This document shows positions 27,571 through 36,342 of a stretch of 64,000 bases of DNA, one piece after another. The position numbers were made by a program, and so were the translations under genes. The stretch's first letter is position 1. Every line of letters starts with the position of its first letter. Source of the stretch: CAWBLP01 sp963789495 (GTDB taxonomy: Bacteria; Pseudomonadota; Alphaproteobacteria; Acetobacterales; Acetobacteraceae); assembly GCA_963789495.1 (NCBI GenBank), contig CAWBLP010000010.1, forward strand, positions 372,001 to 436,000, given 5' to 3'. The notes under the pieces are model-generated. The model made no database searches. It was not told where the DNA came from and was given only the letters and a program-made list of their open reading frames with translations.

Positions 27571-27999
27571 CCCGGGCGTGTCCGGAAGGGCTCCGATATT
27601 TCACCTGTCCGCCTCGGTCGCCCGCCACGATGCCCGCCATGGATTCCACCGACGGGAGCGAGCTTCGCTCGCTCGGCCATCGGATGCCTGACAACTCGTT
27701 GGACCTCTTGGCGGGCCTGCGCAATGGGCCTGTCTAGCAGAAATGCCGGCGGCTTTGCGGCAGGGAGCTCCGGACCTGCCTCCCGCGGTCCCACTGATCC
27801 GGCGGATACGAGAGGTTCCGTTGGCTGGTGCTGCCCTATCGCATAGGCGCCGTCATCGTCAACCATCGGACCGAGGGAGTGGACATCAATCAGTCGGTTG
27901 ATGCCGCGCTAGCGGCCGGTCGGAAAAGAAATGTGAGAGCGGCGTGATAACTGAGTTCGAAAGGGCAGAGATACCGTGTAATTGCAATGACGGTCTTGG
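27571..27999. other. intergenic region with a UUCG-type hairpin
   Basis: No gene recognised. A perfect short stem-loop GAGCGAGC-TTC-GCTCGCTC lies at 27656-27674 without a following T-run. A plus-strand segment ending LAAGRKRNVRAA near 27940 resembles coding sequence but has no identifiable family. Confidence 0.3.
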
Positions 28000-28000
28000 C

Positions 28001-28031
28001 AAAGAAAATGCCCCCGGCTTGAGCCGGGGGC
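28001..28031 (-). terminator. intrinsic terminator
   Basis: A perfect 10-bp stem GCCCCCGGCT / AGCCGGGGGC with a minimal loop (28031-28010) is followed on the minus strand by ATTTTCTTTG. It would end the small RNA and any read-through from the LysR gene. Confidence 0.65.
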
Positions 28032-28203
28032 AAGTATACAGGGAGGCTTCACGTCTGGGAGACGCAGGGGCCAGAGGCCCCTTTCCAGCTATACGAGCTG
28101 GAACACTGGTGGCAGAGCCACCGTAACCACTAATCGGACTGTAAATCGGGTCGTAACCGGTGTGCTCCGCCAAAACCCGGCAGCGGCCATGTCCCGCGCG
28201 CAT
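28003..28203 (-). ncRNA. candidate structured small RNA with five hairpins
   Basis: On the minus strand the sequence folds into consecutive perfect stem-loops: 28122-28108 (GGTGGC-TCT-GCCACC), 28103-28083 (8-bp stem, 5-nt loop), 28082-28066 (7-bp stem, TCT loop), 28064-28052 (CGTCT-CCC-AGACG) and 28031-28010 (10-bp GC stem). The last is followed by ATTTTCTTT and is a terminator. Hairpins are separated by 0-20 nt. A promoter-like TTGAAT-18-TATCCT at 28239-28210 would start a transcript near 28203, giving about 200 nt. The stems have no coding explanation. It lies downstream of, and in the same direction as, the LysR gene. I cannot assign it to a known RNA family. Confidence 0.6.
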
Positions 28204-28209
28204 GCCCGT

Positions 28210-28239
28210 AGGATACTTTGTTAGCGCAAGAAAATTCAA
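28210..28239 (-). promoter_or_regulatory. putative promoter of the small RNA
   Basis: Minus-strand TTGAAT (28239-28234), an 18-bp spacer and TATCCT (28215-28210) resemble a sigma-70-type promoter. It is placed just upstream of the hairpin-rich transcript. Confidence 0.4.
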
Positions 28240-28342
28240 GGGGAATGATTACCAGGGGTAGCGAATGTTAGAATAAAAACACGCAAAGAGGGTGTTCGAG
28301 GAGCCGCTATGCCGGTTGGGGACGGGCGCCGGTCCGGCCGCT

Positions 28343-29230
28343 TCAATGCATTTCGGCGAGACGAGCCAATAGGAAGTCGCGGAATACGGCAACCCGCTTC
28401 GAGTTGCGCAACTCCTCGGGGTAGACGAAAAACACGTCTACCTTCGGAGCCTTCAGATCCGGTAGAATCCGAACCAGATCCGGGCTTTCGCTCATCACGT
28501 AGTCGGGCAGCGCGCCGATCCCCAGGCCAGATCGAATCGCCAACTGGACTGCCAGCGTGCTGTTCACCTCCAGCATCGGGCGGCGCGGGCTGCCCGGGCG
28601 CCGACCGGCCTCGGCCAGCCAGTTGATGTCGGAAACCGGCGGATGGTATTCGCCGAACAGGATCAGCTTGTGCGCGTCCAGCTCCTCCGGACGCTGCGGC
28701 ACACCGTGCTTCTTCAGGTAGTCGGCCGAGGCACAGACATGCCACTGGATGCTCATCAGATGGCGCTGCACCAGGTCCGGCTGCTTCGGCTGGTGCATGC
28801 GGATCGCGACATCCGCCTCCCGCATCGCCAGGTCCAGGTCGCTGTCGTCCAGCAGCAGCGACAGCGAGACGTCGGGATAGGCTTCCAGAAACCCGTGCAG
28901 CCGCGGCGCCAGCCAGGACGAGCCGAACCCCATCGTGGTGGTCACCTTCAGCCGGCCGGCCGGCTTCTCCTTGCTCTCGGTCAGCAGCGCCTCGGTGATC
29001 GCGAGCTTCGCGAACACCTCACGCACGGTACGGTTCAGCGACTCGCCCTGCTCGGTCAGGATCAGGCCACGGGCATGACGATGGAACAGCGGGACCTGCA
29101 ACGCCTCCTCCAGCGCCGAGATCTGCCGCGAGACCGCCGACTGGCTCAGGTTCAGCGTGTCGCCGGCGTGCGTGAAGCTGCCGGCCTCGGCCACTGCGTG
29201 GAACACGCGTAGCTTGTCCCAGTCCATCAT
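28343..29230 (-). CDS. LysR family transcriptional regulator
   Basis: 295 aa. The N-terminal winged helix-turn-helix (MDWDKLRVFHAVAEAGSFTHAGDTLNLSQSAVSRQISALE) is followed by a linker helix and a periplasmic-binding-like effector domain beginning GRLKVTTTMGFGSSWLAPRL. The gene lies about 140 bp downstream of trxB on the same strand. This LysR-trxB pairing is frequent in related alphaproteobacteria, so a role in thiol/redox control is plausible but not shown here. No lesion is seen. Confidence 0.9.
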   Translation of the reverse strand: MMDWDKLRVFHAVAEAGSFTHAGDTLNLSQSAVSRQISALEEALQVPLFHRHARGLILTEQGESLNRTVREVFAKLAITEALLTESKEKPAGRLKVTTTMGFGSSWLAPRLHGFLEAYPDVSLSLLLDDSDLDLAMREADVAIRMHQPKQPDLVQRHLMSIQWHVCASADYLKKHGVPQRPEELDAHKLILFGEYHPPVSDINWLAEAGRRPGSPRRPMLEVNSTLAVQLAIRSGLGIGALPDYVMSESPDLVRILPDLKAPKVDVFFVYPEELRNSKRVAVFRDFLLARLAEMH

Positions 29231-29368
29231 TCAGCCTCTCCCAGGACGCCCGGATTGGTCCGGGCGCCGCTCCCCTCGCGCCGGATCGCCGACGGCGCGG
29301 TATCCGAAGCCTAGACGAAGTCTAACGAGTCATGTGGCAGTAATTCGGACCCATTTTGCCGGACCCGG

Positions 29369-30337
29369 CTAGTCCGCCGCCAACGCAGGCGCCGTCTCAT
29401 GTTCGGCCAGAAACTTTTCCGCCTCCAGCGCGGCCATGCAACCGGTCCCGGCCGCCGTCACCGCCTGGCGGAAGATCTTGTCCTGCACGTCCCCCGCCGC
29501 GAACACCCCCGGCACCGAGGTGCGGGTGCTGCCGGGCGTGGTCTGGATGTAGCCCTCTGCGTCCATCGCCACCTGGCCGGCGAATATCGCCGTGTTCGGC
29601 GTGTGGCCGATGGCGATGAACACCCCGTCCACCGGCAGGTCCTGCAGCGCGCCGGTCTTCACGTGTTGCAGCCGGACGCCGGTGACGCCCTCCGGCGAGC
29701 CGCCGCCCAGGATCTCCTGCACCACATGATCCCACACCACGCTGACCTTGGGATGGTCGAATAGGCGCGCTTGCAGGATCTTTTCGGCGCGCAGCGAGTC
29801 GCGCCGGTGGATCAGCGTGACATGGTCGGCATGGTGGGTGAGGTACAGCGCCTCCTCCACCGCCGTATTGCCGCCGCCCACCACCGCCACCGACTTGCCG
29901 CGGTAGAAGAACCCGTCGCAGGTGGCGCAGGCGGAAACCCCGCGGCCTTGCAGGCGCTGTTCCGATTCGAGACCGAGCCAGCGCGCCTGGGCGCCGGTGG
30001 CGAGGATGACGGAGTCGGCGAGCCAGATGTCGCCGCCATCGCCGCGGCAGCGGAACGGGCGGGCCGAGAAATCGACCTCCACGATCAGGTCGTCCACCAG
30101 GGTGGTGCCGACATGGCGCGCCTGTTCGGCCATCTGCTCCATCAGCCAGGGGCCCTGGATGACGTCGGCGAACCCCGGATAATTCTCCACATCCGTGGTG
30201 ATGGTGAGCTGGCCGCCCGGTTGCAGGCCGGCCACCAGCGTCGGCTGCAGGCTGGCGCGGGTGGCGTAGATCGCGGCGGTGTAGCCGGCGGGGCCGGCGC
30301 CGATGATCAGGACGCGGCAATGATGGGTGTCAGGCAT
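29369..30337 (-). CDS. trxB: thioredoxin-disulfide reductase
   Basis: 322 aa NADPH-dependent flavoprotein that reduces thioredoxin. FAD fold VLIIGAGPAGYTAAIYA, redox-active disulfide SACATCDGFFY (CxxC), NADPH fold VAVVGGGNTAVEEAL and the C-terminal FAD contact PGVFAAGDVQDKIFRQA are all present. ATG at 30337 (MPDTHHCRVL) is chosen. The longer frame to 30412 adds an unrelated N-terminus. Length is normal and the protein is cytoplasmic. Confidence 0.95.
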   Translation of the reverse strand: MPDTHHCRVLIIGAGPAGYTAAIYATRASLQPTLVAGLQPGGQLTITTDVENYPGFADVIQGPWLMEQMAEQARHVGTTLVDDLIVEVDFSARPFRCRGDGGDIWLADSVILATGAQARWLGLESEQRLQGRGVSACATCDGFFYRGKSVAVVGGGNTAVEEALYLTHHADHVTLIHRRDSLRAEKILQARLFDHPKVSVVWDHVVQEILGGGSPEGVTGVRLQHVKTGALQDLPVDGVFIAIGHTPNTAIFAGQVAMDAEGYIQTTPGSTRTSVPGVFAAGDVQDKIFRQAVTAAGTGCMAALEAEKFLAEHETAPALAAD

Positions 30338-30436
30338 CGATGGGTTCCGGGCTCTGTCGGGATGCAACGATATCGGTGCCGGCGCCGGCCAGACAAGGAA
30401 CGAACTGCGCACACGGCCGATCGGGCGGGCCTGCGG

Positions 30437-31276
30437 TCATGCGCGCTCCAGCACGGCGTTGATCAGCCGAGCGCGGTCCTCCCGCAGGTTGCGCTCGCTG
30501 CTGCGGTTGCGGTCGCGCAGGCCTGGCCCCACCACCAGGTGCAGCCCGAGTGCCGGCGGGGTGCCGCCGGGGCGGGCGGCGTTGGCGGCACGGGCGGCGT
30601 CCATCTCGGCGATCGCCGTCTCGGTGTTGTCCTGCCAGGCCAGCACGCGGAACCCGGCCGCCAGCAGCCGCGCCCGGGTCTGTTCCGGCGTCTGCAGGAA
30701 GCTGGTCGCCGGCGTCTCCGCCCAGTTGACCGGATAGTGCAGCGCGCCGCCCGGGCCTTGCGTCACGTCCTGGATGGCGAGCCGCCCGCCCGGTTTCAGC
30801 ACCCGCCGGATTTCCGCGTACCAGCCGGCCCGGTTCTCGATGTTCATCGCGATGTTCTGCGACCAGGCGAGGTCGAAGCTGGCGTCGGCGTAGGGCAGGG
30901 CGAGCACCGAGCCCTGGCGGAAGTTCACCCGGTCGGCCAGGCCGCAGCGCCGGGTCAGATCCTGCGCGACGGCGACGAATGTCTCGGTGAGGTCGATGCC
31001 GCTGACCCGGCAGCCGTAGGTCTGCGCCAGGTAGCGCGACGGGCCGCCGAGTCCGCTGCCCATGTCCAGCACCTGGTCGGCGGCGCCGGGGGCGAGCAGG
31101 CGGGCGAGTTCCTCGGTGGCGAGTCGGCGGCGCGAGTGGAACTCGTCGATCGGGGCGAGGTCGTCGATGGTAAGATGCGTGATGTCCTTGCCGGCGGCCC
31201 GCAGTGCGTCGAGCATGCGGTCCAGTAACCCATCCCTGCGGTAATGGTCGGCTACCGCCTGCGTTTGGTCGCTCAT
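30437..31276 (-). CDS. SAM-dependent methyltransferase (UbiE/sarcosine methyltransferase-like)
   Basis: 279 aa. Motif I VLDMGSGLGGPSRYLA, acidic residue in VSGIDLTETFV, ALPYADASFDLAWSQN and RVLKPGGRLAIQDV define a methyltransferase-11 domain. The N-terminal helix HYRRDGLLDRMLDALR is typical of small-molecule methyltransferases acting on amines or quinone-like compounds. ATG at 31276 is chosen over a more distal frame start because homology begins there. It ends 99 bp upstream of trxB, in the same direction. Substrate unknown. Confidence 0.82.
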   Translation of the reverse strand: MSDQTQAVADHYRRDGLLDRMLDALRAAGKDITHLTIDDLAPIDEFHSRRRLATEELARLLAPGAADQVLDMGSGLGGPSRYLAQTYGCRVSGIDLTETFVAVAQDLTRRCGLADRVNFRQGSVLALPYADASFDLAWSQNIAMNIENRAGWYAEIRRVLKPGGRLAIQDVTQGPGGALHYPVNWAETPATSFLQTPEQTRARLLAAGFRVLAWQDNTETAIAEMDAARAANAARPGGTPPALGLHLVVGPGLRDRNRSSERNLREDRARLINAVLERA

Positions 31277-31548
31277 TACGGGCTTCCTGGTTCTCTGTTT
31301 GCGGGGACGGTGGCGGCGGGAGGCGTGGAGAGGCAAGGCCGCGTGGGTCCATTCGGGTGTCTGCTGGCGACGTCGCGTGGTCCCGCCAGGCGGACCAACC
31401 TACCTTGTCAATTGGTGGCAGGGATCAGCTGGGTGTCGCTGCTCAATGGAGCCTTGGATCTGGGCGTCTGCGCCATCCCGGAAATAGAGTGGCGTTCCGC
31501 CGTGTCCCGGAGGGATTGAGCCACTGACGGCCGTCCACCGCTGTTGTC

Positions 31549-31998
31549 TCAGTCCGTGCCGGTGCTGCCGAAGCCACCGTGGTTGCGCGTGGTCTCATCC
31601 AGGCTATCCACCTCGTGCCATCTGGCGCGCACAACCGGTGCCAGCACCGCTTGAGCGATGCGGGCACCTCGCTCCACAGTAAAAGCGACGTCCCCAGCAT
31701 TCAGCAGGATGACCTGCAATTCGCCACGGTAGTCCTCGTCGATTGTGCCAGGGCTGTTGGGAAGCACAATGCCGTTGCGCAGCGCGAGGCCCGACCTGGG
31801 GCGCACCTGCAACTCGTAGCCCGGTGGCAAGGCGATAGCGATGCCGGTGGGGATCAGTGCGCGCTGTCCAGGTTCGATCGTAACCGGTGCCTGCACTGCG
31901 GCCAGCAGGTCCATGCCAGCGGCGCCGGCGGTAGCATAGGTCGGTAGCGGCAGGTCCGCATGATGCGGCAGGCGGCGGACTCGGATAGCCATGCTCAT
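31549..31998 (-). CDS. dut: dUTP diphosphatase
   Basis: 149 aa trimeric dUTPase that hydrolyses dUTP to dUMP and PPi. The five conserved motifs are visible: AGAAGMDLLAA (I), RPRSGLALRNGI (II), PGTIDEDYRGEL (III, catalytic Asp and uracil-binding Tyr), RGARIAQAVLAPV (IV) and the C-terminal arm NHGGFGSTG (V). ATG at 31998 (MSMAIRV) or 31992. The gene is intact and normally sized. Confidence 0.95.
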   Translation of the reverse strand: MSMAIRVRRLPHHADLPLPTYATAGAAGMDLLAAVQAPVTIEPGQRALIPTGIAIALPPGYELQVRPRSGLALRNGIVLPNSPGTIDEDYRGELQVILLNAGDVAFTVERGARIAQAVLAPVVRARWHEVDSLDETTRNHGGFGSTGTD

Positions 31999-32326
31999 GG
32001 TTGCGATAATGCGATGCAGAAGGGGCCGCGGCAATCATAGAACCTGCCCTCATCCAACTGGATGCGCCCACAGGAGCGCCCTCATCGGGGCGTTTCACGC
32101 GAGGAGACCAACCTCGACGCTGCTATGGGTGCGCGCGGTGTCGTCGATTTCGGCGGGCCGGCATCAGCCGTGCACGTCGGTCGTGGAGGTTACCCTTCGA
32201 GCCGTCCGCTGGTCTAACCCCGCCGCGGCGCATCGGAGTCCGCCACGTCTGTCAGGGGCGGCAATACAGGCGACGAGGGGTAGCGTGGCGGCTCCACCCA
32301 CAACCGCGTTCCCCTTAACCTGCCCG

Positions 32327-32722
32327 CTAACCCACCATAGCAATCGCATTCATCTCGATCAGGTAATCCGGATGTGTAAATCCGGTCACCTGCACCATCG
32401 TCGATGCTGGCGGCGGATCAGGAAAATACGTCCGTCGTACCTTATGGATCACGTCAAAACCGGACATGTCCTTCACGTAGACATCAACTCGACAGATATC
32501 CGTCATCGCGCCGCCAGCCGCTTCTACCGCCGCCTTCACGTTCTCACACACCTGCCGCGTCTGCGCTTCCAAATCACCCACGCCGGCCACGCTGCCATCC
32601 GAACGTTTTGACGTCATGCCGGAAATGAACACCAGCCGCCCACGTGCCTCCATGGAAATCGCGTGGACGAAATGGCCACTTGGCGGCCCGATCCGGTCGG
32701 AGGTGACCTGCTCGCGCGCCAT
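32327..32722 (-). CDS. RidA/YjgF family protein
   Basis: 131 aa. The chorismate-mutase-like fold of RidA proteins is indicated by GHFVHAISMEARGRLVFISGMTS, QTRQVCENVKAAVEAAGG, DVYVKDMSGFDVI and RTYFPDPPPASTMVQVTGF. RidA members hydrolyse reactive enamine/imine intermediates; the catalytic arginine appears replaced or shifted in this subfamily, so the activity is uncertain. ATG at 32722 is 4 bp after the stop of the alcohol dehydrogenase gene, indicating an operon. Confidence 0.85.
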   Translation of the reverse strand: MAREQVTSDRIGPPSGHFVHAISMEARGRLVFISGMTSKRSDGSVAGVGDLEAQTRQVCENVKAAVEAAGGAMTDICRVDVYVKDMSGFDVIHKVRRTYFPDPPPASTMVQVTGFTHPDYLIEMNAIAMVG

Positions 32723-32726
32723 CCCG

Positions 32727-33818
32727 CTACACCACCCCGAAATCAATCAGGTTGCGCACCGGCGCACCTGATTTCAGCATGGCGAAGCCCTCGTTGATCT
32801 GCTCCAGCTTGATGGTGCCGGAAATCAGCGTGTCCAACTTCAGTCGTCCCTGCCGCCACAACTCCAGCAGCCTTGGCATGTCGACACGGAACCGATTGCC
32901 GCCCATCGAAGTGCCCTGAATCTTTCGGTCGCGCAGGAAATCTGCGCCGTGCAACTCGATCTTTGTGCCAAACGGGATCATGCCGATGATCGTCGCTACA
33001 CCGCCCGGACGCAGCATCTGGAAGCACTGCTCAGCCGTCGCCTTCAGACCAATGGCCTCGAATGAATATGGCACGCCCTGACCTTCAGTCATGTCCTTCA
33101 CCGCGGCGACGACATCGATGTTGGATGCATTGATCGTATCGGTTGCACCCATCTCCTTCGCCTTCTCCAGCTTGGCGGAGTTGGTGTCGATCGCGATGAT
33201 CCGTGATGCGCCGGCCAGCGCAGCCCCGTTCACGGCGGACAGACCGATGCCGCCGCAGCCTACCACCGCAACGGTGCTGCCGGGTTCCACCTTGGCCGCG
33301 TTGAACACCGCGCCTACGCCGGTCATCACGCCGCAGCCCACCAGCGCCGCGCGATCCAATGGAATCTCCTTGCTGATCTTTACCACCGCGTGTTCGTGAA
33401 CGAGCATCCGCTCGGCGAATACAGACAGATTGAACGCTTGGTTCAGCACTGCGCCTTTCCAGGTTAGCCGTCGCGCGGCGCCAGGCAGCAATTTGACTTC
33501 GGTATTCTCGCAAAGATTGGTATGGCCGGTCACGCATTGCGAGCATTCCCCGCAGAACACCGACAGGCAGGTAATGACGTGATCGCCAGGCTTCACGTAG
33601 GTCACGTCTTCGCCGACAGCTTCCACGATGGCGGAACCTTCATGGCCGAGCACGCAGGGCGTGGGGAATGGATACAGGCCTTCCATGAAATGGAGGTCCG
33701 AGTGGCACAGGCCCGCGAAGGCGGTGCGCAACAGCACCTCGCGCCGCCTCGGATTAGCATGCTCCACATCCTCGATGGTCAGCGGCTGATGCGCGGCGTG
33801 AAAGACGGCGGCTTTCAT
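32727..33818 (-). CDS. zinc-dependent alcohol dehydrogenase (MDR family, class III-like)
   Basis: 363 aa. Catalytic zinc ligands lie in GLCHSDLHF (Cys 37 region) and LGHEG. Structural zinc cysteines lie in CGECSQCVTGHTNLC. The NAD-binding fold is VAVVGCGGIGLSAVNGA with IIAIDTNSAKL. The extended GGNRFRVDMPRLLELWRQGRL end is typical of class III/FrmA-like and NDMA-dependent-like alcohol dehydrogenases. ATG at 33818 follows GGGAGAACGCC. The downstream RidA-like gene is 4 bp away, suggesting the two act together on a reactive aldehyde or imine. Confidence 0.9.
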   Translation of the reverse strand: MKAAVFHAAHQPLTIEDVEHANPRRREVLLRTAFAGLCHSDLHFMEGLYPFPTPCVLGHEGSAIVEAVGEDVTYVKPGDHVITCLSVFCGECSQCVTGHTNLCENTEVKLLPGAARRLTWKGAVLNQAFNLSVFAERMLVHEHAVVKISKEIPLDRAALVGCGVMTGVGAVFNAAKVEPGSTVAVVGCGGIGLSAVNGAALAGASRIIAIDTNSAKLEKAKEMGATDTINASNIDVVAAVKDMTEGQGVPYSFEAIGLKATAEQCFQMLRPGGVATIIGMIPFGTKIELHGADFLRDRKIQGTSMGGNRFRVDMPRLLELWRQGRLKLDTLISGTIKLEQINEGFAMLKSGAPVRNLIDFGVV

Positions 33819-34019
33819 GGCGTTCTCCCGTTCCCTATAAACACAGCCTAGCCAGCGCCGGCCGGCAAAGGAAGCAGCGTTGGCTGGGGCCAGCGACAAA
33901 CGACGCGCACCCTCAACTCCCGGACGTTTGGGTGTCTCCATGGAGACTTCAGCACCGTCCACGGTTTCGCGACAATTCGACCGCCAACGCCCGGCTTGGA
34001 GCATCCTTGGGCGCTCGGT

Positions 34020-34845
34020 TAGCCGGCCGCCATGGTGTGGGAGGAATTTTGGGCGGCCTTTCACCGCGCACCGACACTGCGACGGGCACCGGCCCAGCAT
34101 TCTGGGAAAGGTCTGCTGCTGTTCCCGGAGCGCAACGGCTATCCCAAGAAAACCCACCACGCTTTCTCCTATAGTCCTCTGCCGGACGACGCGAGTGGCA
34201 TCGGGGGCAGGTTTGCATCGCCGCAGAGGAAACTGAACGCCTCATTGGTGAACGCCACCTGGCCACGCTGCACGAACTCCGCGCTGAACTGTGCGCAGTA
34301 TGCACGGCGCCGGATGTCTGCGCCGCGATCGAGGGCGGGATCAGGCGAACCAACACTATGTTCCATGCACTGCGACTGGTTGTCTGACCACGAGGCAATG
34401 CGGGCCCGCCCCGCCTGTGTCACCAGGATCGCGCGGCAATCCGTTGGCTTCCGACGACATCAGCCTGTGGTCATGTCCGTCGGCGATTTGCTGCAGCGAC
34501 GTCTCGCCGATGATCCCATGTGTCGATCGATCTGCCGCTGGACCGACTGCTGCCTCCGGAGCCTGGCAGCAGCCGCCCCGCATGGCGTTGCTATTGCCGA
34601 TCGCCGAACGGGGTGCCGACGGGTTGGCCAGTATGCTGACGGAGGCGTTCAACCCGCTTCGTCCGGCGTCCGAATCCTATCAGGACCTTTTTTGGCCTGA
34701 TCGCCATCGCAGATGGCATCCGGCCCAGCCAGAGCACGCGCCAACGAAGTGCAACGCCTGCGGGCTTCCGCGCCGAGACCGCCTTTCTTCTCCAATTCCA
34801 GCTGCGGATTCCGCGCGCCGCTGACACTGATGCTCGGGACCGCTC
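34020..34845 (+). pseudogene. fossil of a PAS/GAF hybrid sensor histidine kinase
   Basis: Pieces in three frames match consecutive parts of a sensor kinase. They are PAS-like VWEEFWAAF and FPERNGYPKKTHHAFSYSPL...GIGG; linker EETERLIGERHLATLHEL; GAF-like PPRMALLLPIAERGADGLASML and RPASESYQDLF; and finally an H-box region FFSNSS-CG-FRAPLTLMLG. The usual phospho-acceptor reads SHEFRTPLTL, and here His-Glu has become Cys-Gly. Multiple frameshifts and stops, the lost histidine and the absence of ATPase and receiver parts show it is dead. It is an old remnant, more decayed than the other pseudogenes in the window. Confidence 0.6.
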
Positions 34846-35586
34846 GACGCCAAAGCCGTTCTCCTATGCTGCGGTGGCCGAGAAATTCCGCACGGTGCTT
34901 GACGGATGGGTGGCGGCCGCCGGGTCGCGCGGCGTGCTAACTGCGCAGCGCCTGACGCGCGACGCGGCGCTGCCACACCGCAACTCCGGGGGTGCTAGCC
35001 GCCCCATGACCAGCGCCGCCACCATCGCCGGTGATGGTGCGCCGATGGTCGTCAGCGGCATCAGTCGGCGATCCCACCCACGACTACGGTTCCGGTGAGC
35101 AGGCGAAAGCGGGCGGACTGCGCCCCGATGCCCGGCGCGGCCGACAGGAAGGCGATGGCGATCCTCAGCAGAAATGCGAACAGACAGCGAAAATGGCTGT
35201 CGGAATAGCCCTCCTCGGCGAAGCCGGGCTGCACCATCTGCGGCCCCAGCAGTATGCTTGCTGCACCGGCGCCGATTGGCACCATACTGCCGAGCGACCT
35301 CGCAAGTTGCACCGCCCGCTATTGCAACCCGCAATCCTCTCCAGCGCGATCGCGCAATCGATGGCTCAGGGTCTGGTTCACGGATGGAGTGGGGATCGAA
35401 ACGGGCCATGACAGGCGGACTCGCAGCGGGACCATGGATTGCGCGGTGCGATTCATGGTCGGCGGCGTCTTCACACGTGGCGGAGTAATATATTAGCACG
35501 CCCTGGTTCGGATCGCAGCGGGGACGGCCCTGTGACAAGACCGGCCCGCCGTGCAACACTGCTTGCGTGCGACGTGGGGCGATATT
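34846..35586. other. non-coding or remnant region before the hydratase gene
   Basis: No intact gene. A minus-strand stretch at 35061-35312 (MQLARSLGSMVPIGAGAAS, then a hydrophobic helix CLFAFLLRIAIAFLSAAPG) looks like the C-terminal end of a major-facilitator-type transporter, but homology is weak. The rest shows nothing recognisable. It is probably decayed DNA contiguous with the kinase fossil. Confidence 0.3.
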
Positions 35587-36342
35587 ATGGATCAGCAGCA
35601 GATCGATGAGGCGGCCGCACTTCTGGTACAGGCCCGCCGCAGCATGCAGACCATTGCCAGTCTGCCCGAAGCAATACAACCCAACAGCATCGCCGATGCG
35701 CATGCGATTCAGGACGCGACGACCTTTGCATTCGGCAGGCAGGTCGGTGCCTACAAGGCCATGGCGCCGGCCAACGGAGAGCCGACGCGTGGCCTGATCT
35801 ATGACGGCACCATTCTGGCCACGCCGGCGAAGTTTCCGGCCGCGCAGGTGCCGGCCTGCGGCGTGGAAGGCGAGGTGGCCTTCATTTTCCGTCGCGACCT
35901 GCCCGCCCGCTCGGCCGATTATACCCGTGAGGAAGTGGCGGCCGTGGTCGACGCGCTCGCCGCGATTGAGGTGGTGGACAGCCGCTATACCGAGCGGACC
36001 AATGTGACCAATCTGGAAACCCTGGCCGACTCGATTGCCAATGGCGGTTTCGTGCATGCTCCGCCGTTGTCCGACTGGCGTCGCCTTGAATTGGGCAAGC
36101 TTAAGGTCACGCTGACAGTGAATGGTGAGACGGTGCTGGAGCAGGTCGGCGGCCACCCCACCGGCGACCCCCTTGGCGTTGCCGTGGCGCTGGTGAATAT
36201 GATGCGTGTTCAGAATGGCGTGTGCGCAGGACAATTCGTCACCTGTGGCTCCTGCACCGGCCTGCGTTTTCTCACGCCAGGCGACGTGTGTGGCGTGCGG
36301 TTCGAGGGTCTCGGTGCGGCCGAGGTCACTTTCGTGCGCTAG
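35587..36342 (+). CDS. 2-keto-4-pentenoate hydratase / FAH-family protein
   Basis: 251 aa fumarylacetoacetate-hydrolase-fold enzyme. AYKAMAPANGEPTRG, VEGEVAFIFRRDLP (metal-binding glutamates), AIEVVDSRYTERTNV and GHPTGDPLGVAVALVN match the hydratase/decarboxylase (MhpD/DmpE-like) branch acting on 2-oxopent-4-enoate-type ring-cleavage products. ATG at 35587 follows GGGGCG. The gene is complete to FEGLGAAEVTFVR. Its TAG stop is made of the TA target of an IS630 element plus the first G of that element, so the insertion did not change the protein. Confidence 0.85.
   Translation: MDQQQIDEAAALLVQARRSMQTIASLPEAIQPNSIADAHAIQDATTFAFGRQVGAYKAMAPANGEPTRGLIYDGTILATPAKFPAAQVPACGVEGEVAFIFRRDLPARSADYTREEVAAVVDALAAIEVVDSRYTERTNVTNLETLADSIANGGFVHAPPLSDWRRLELGKLKVTLTVNGETVLEQVGGHPTGDPLGVAVALVNMMRVQNGVCAGQFVTCGSCTGLRFLTPGDVCGVRFEGLGAAEVTFVR

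Noticed and set aside
27656..27674. A GAGCGAGC hairpin as terminator of the GH5 gene.
   Set aside because: No T-run follows on either strand and it is 86 bp downstream of the stop.
27886..28239. A minus-strand open frame across the small-RNA region as a protein gene.
   Set aside because: The perfect stem-loops and terminator dictate the sequence. The translation has no domain and the RNA explanation fits better.
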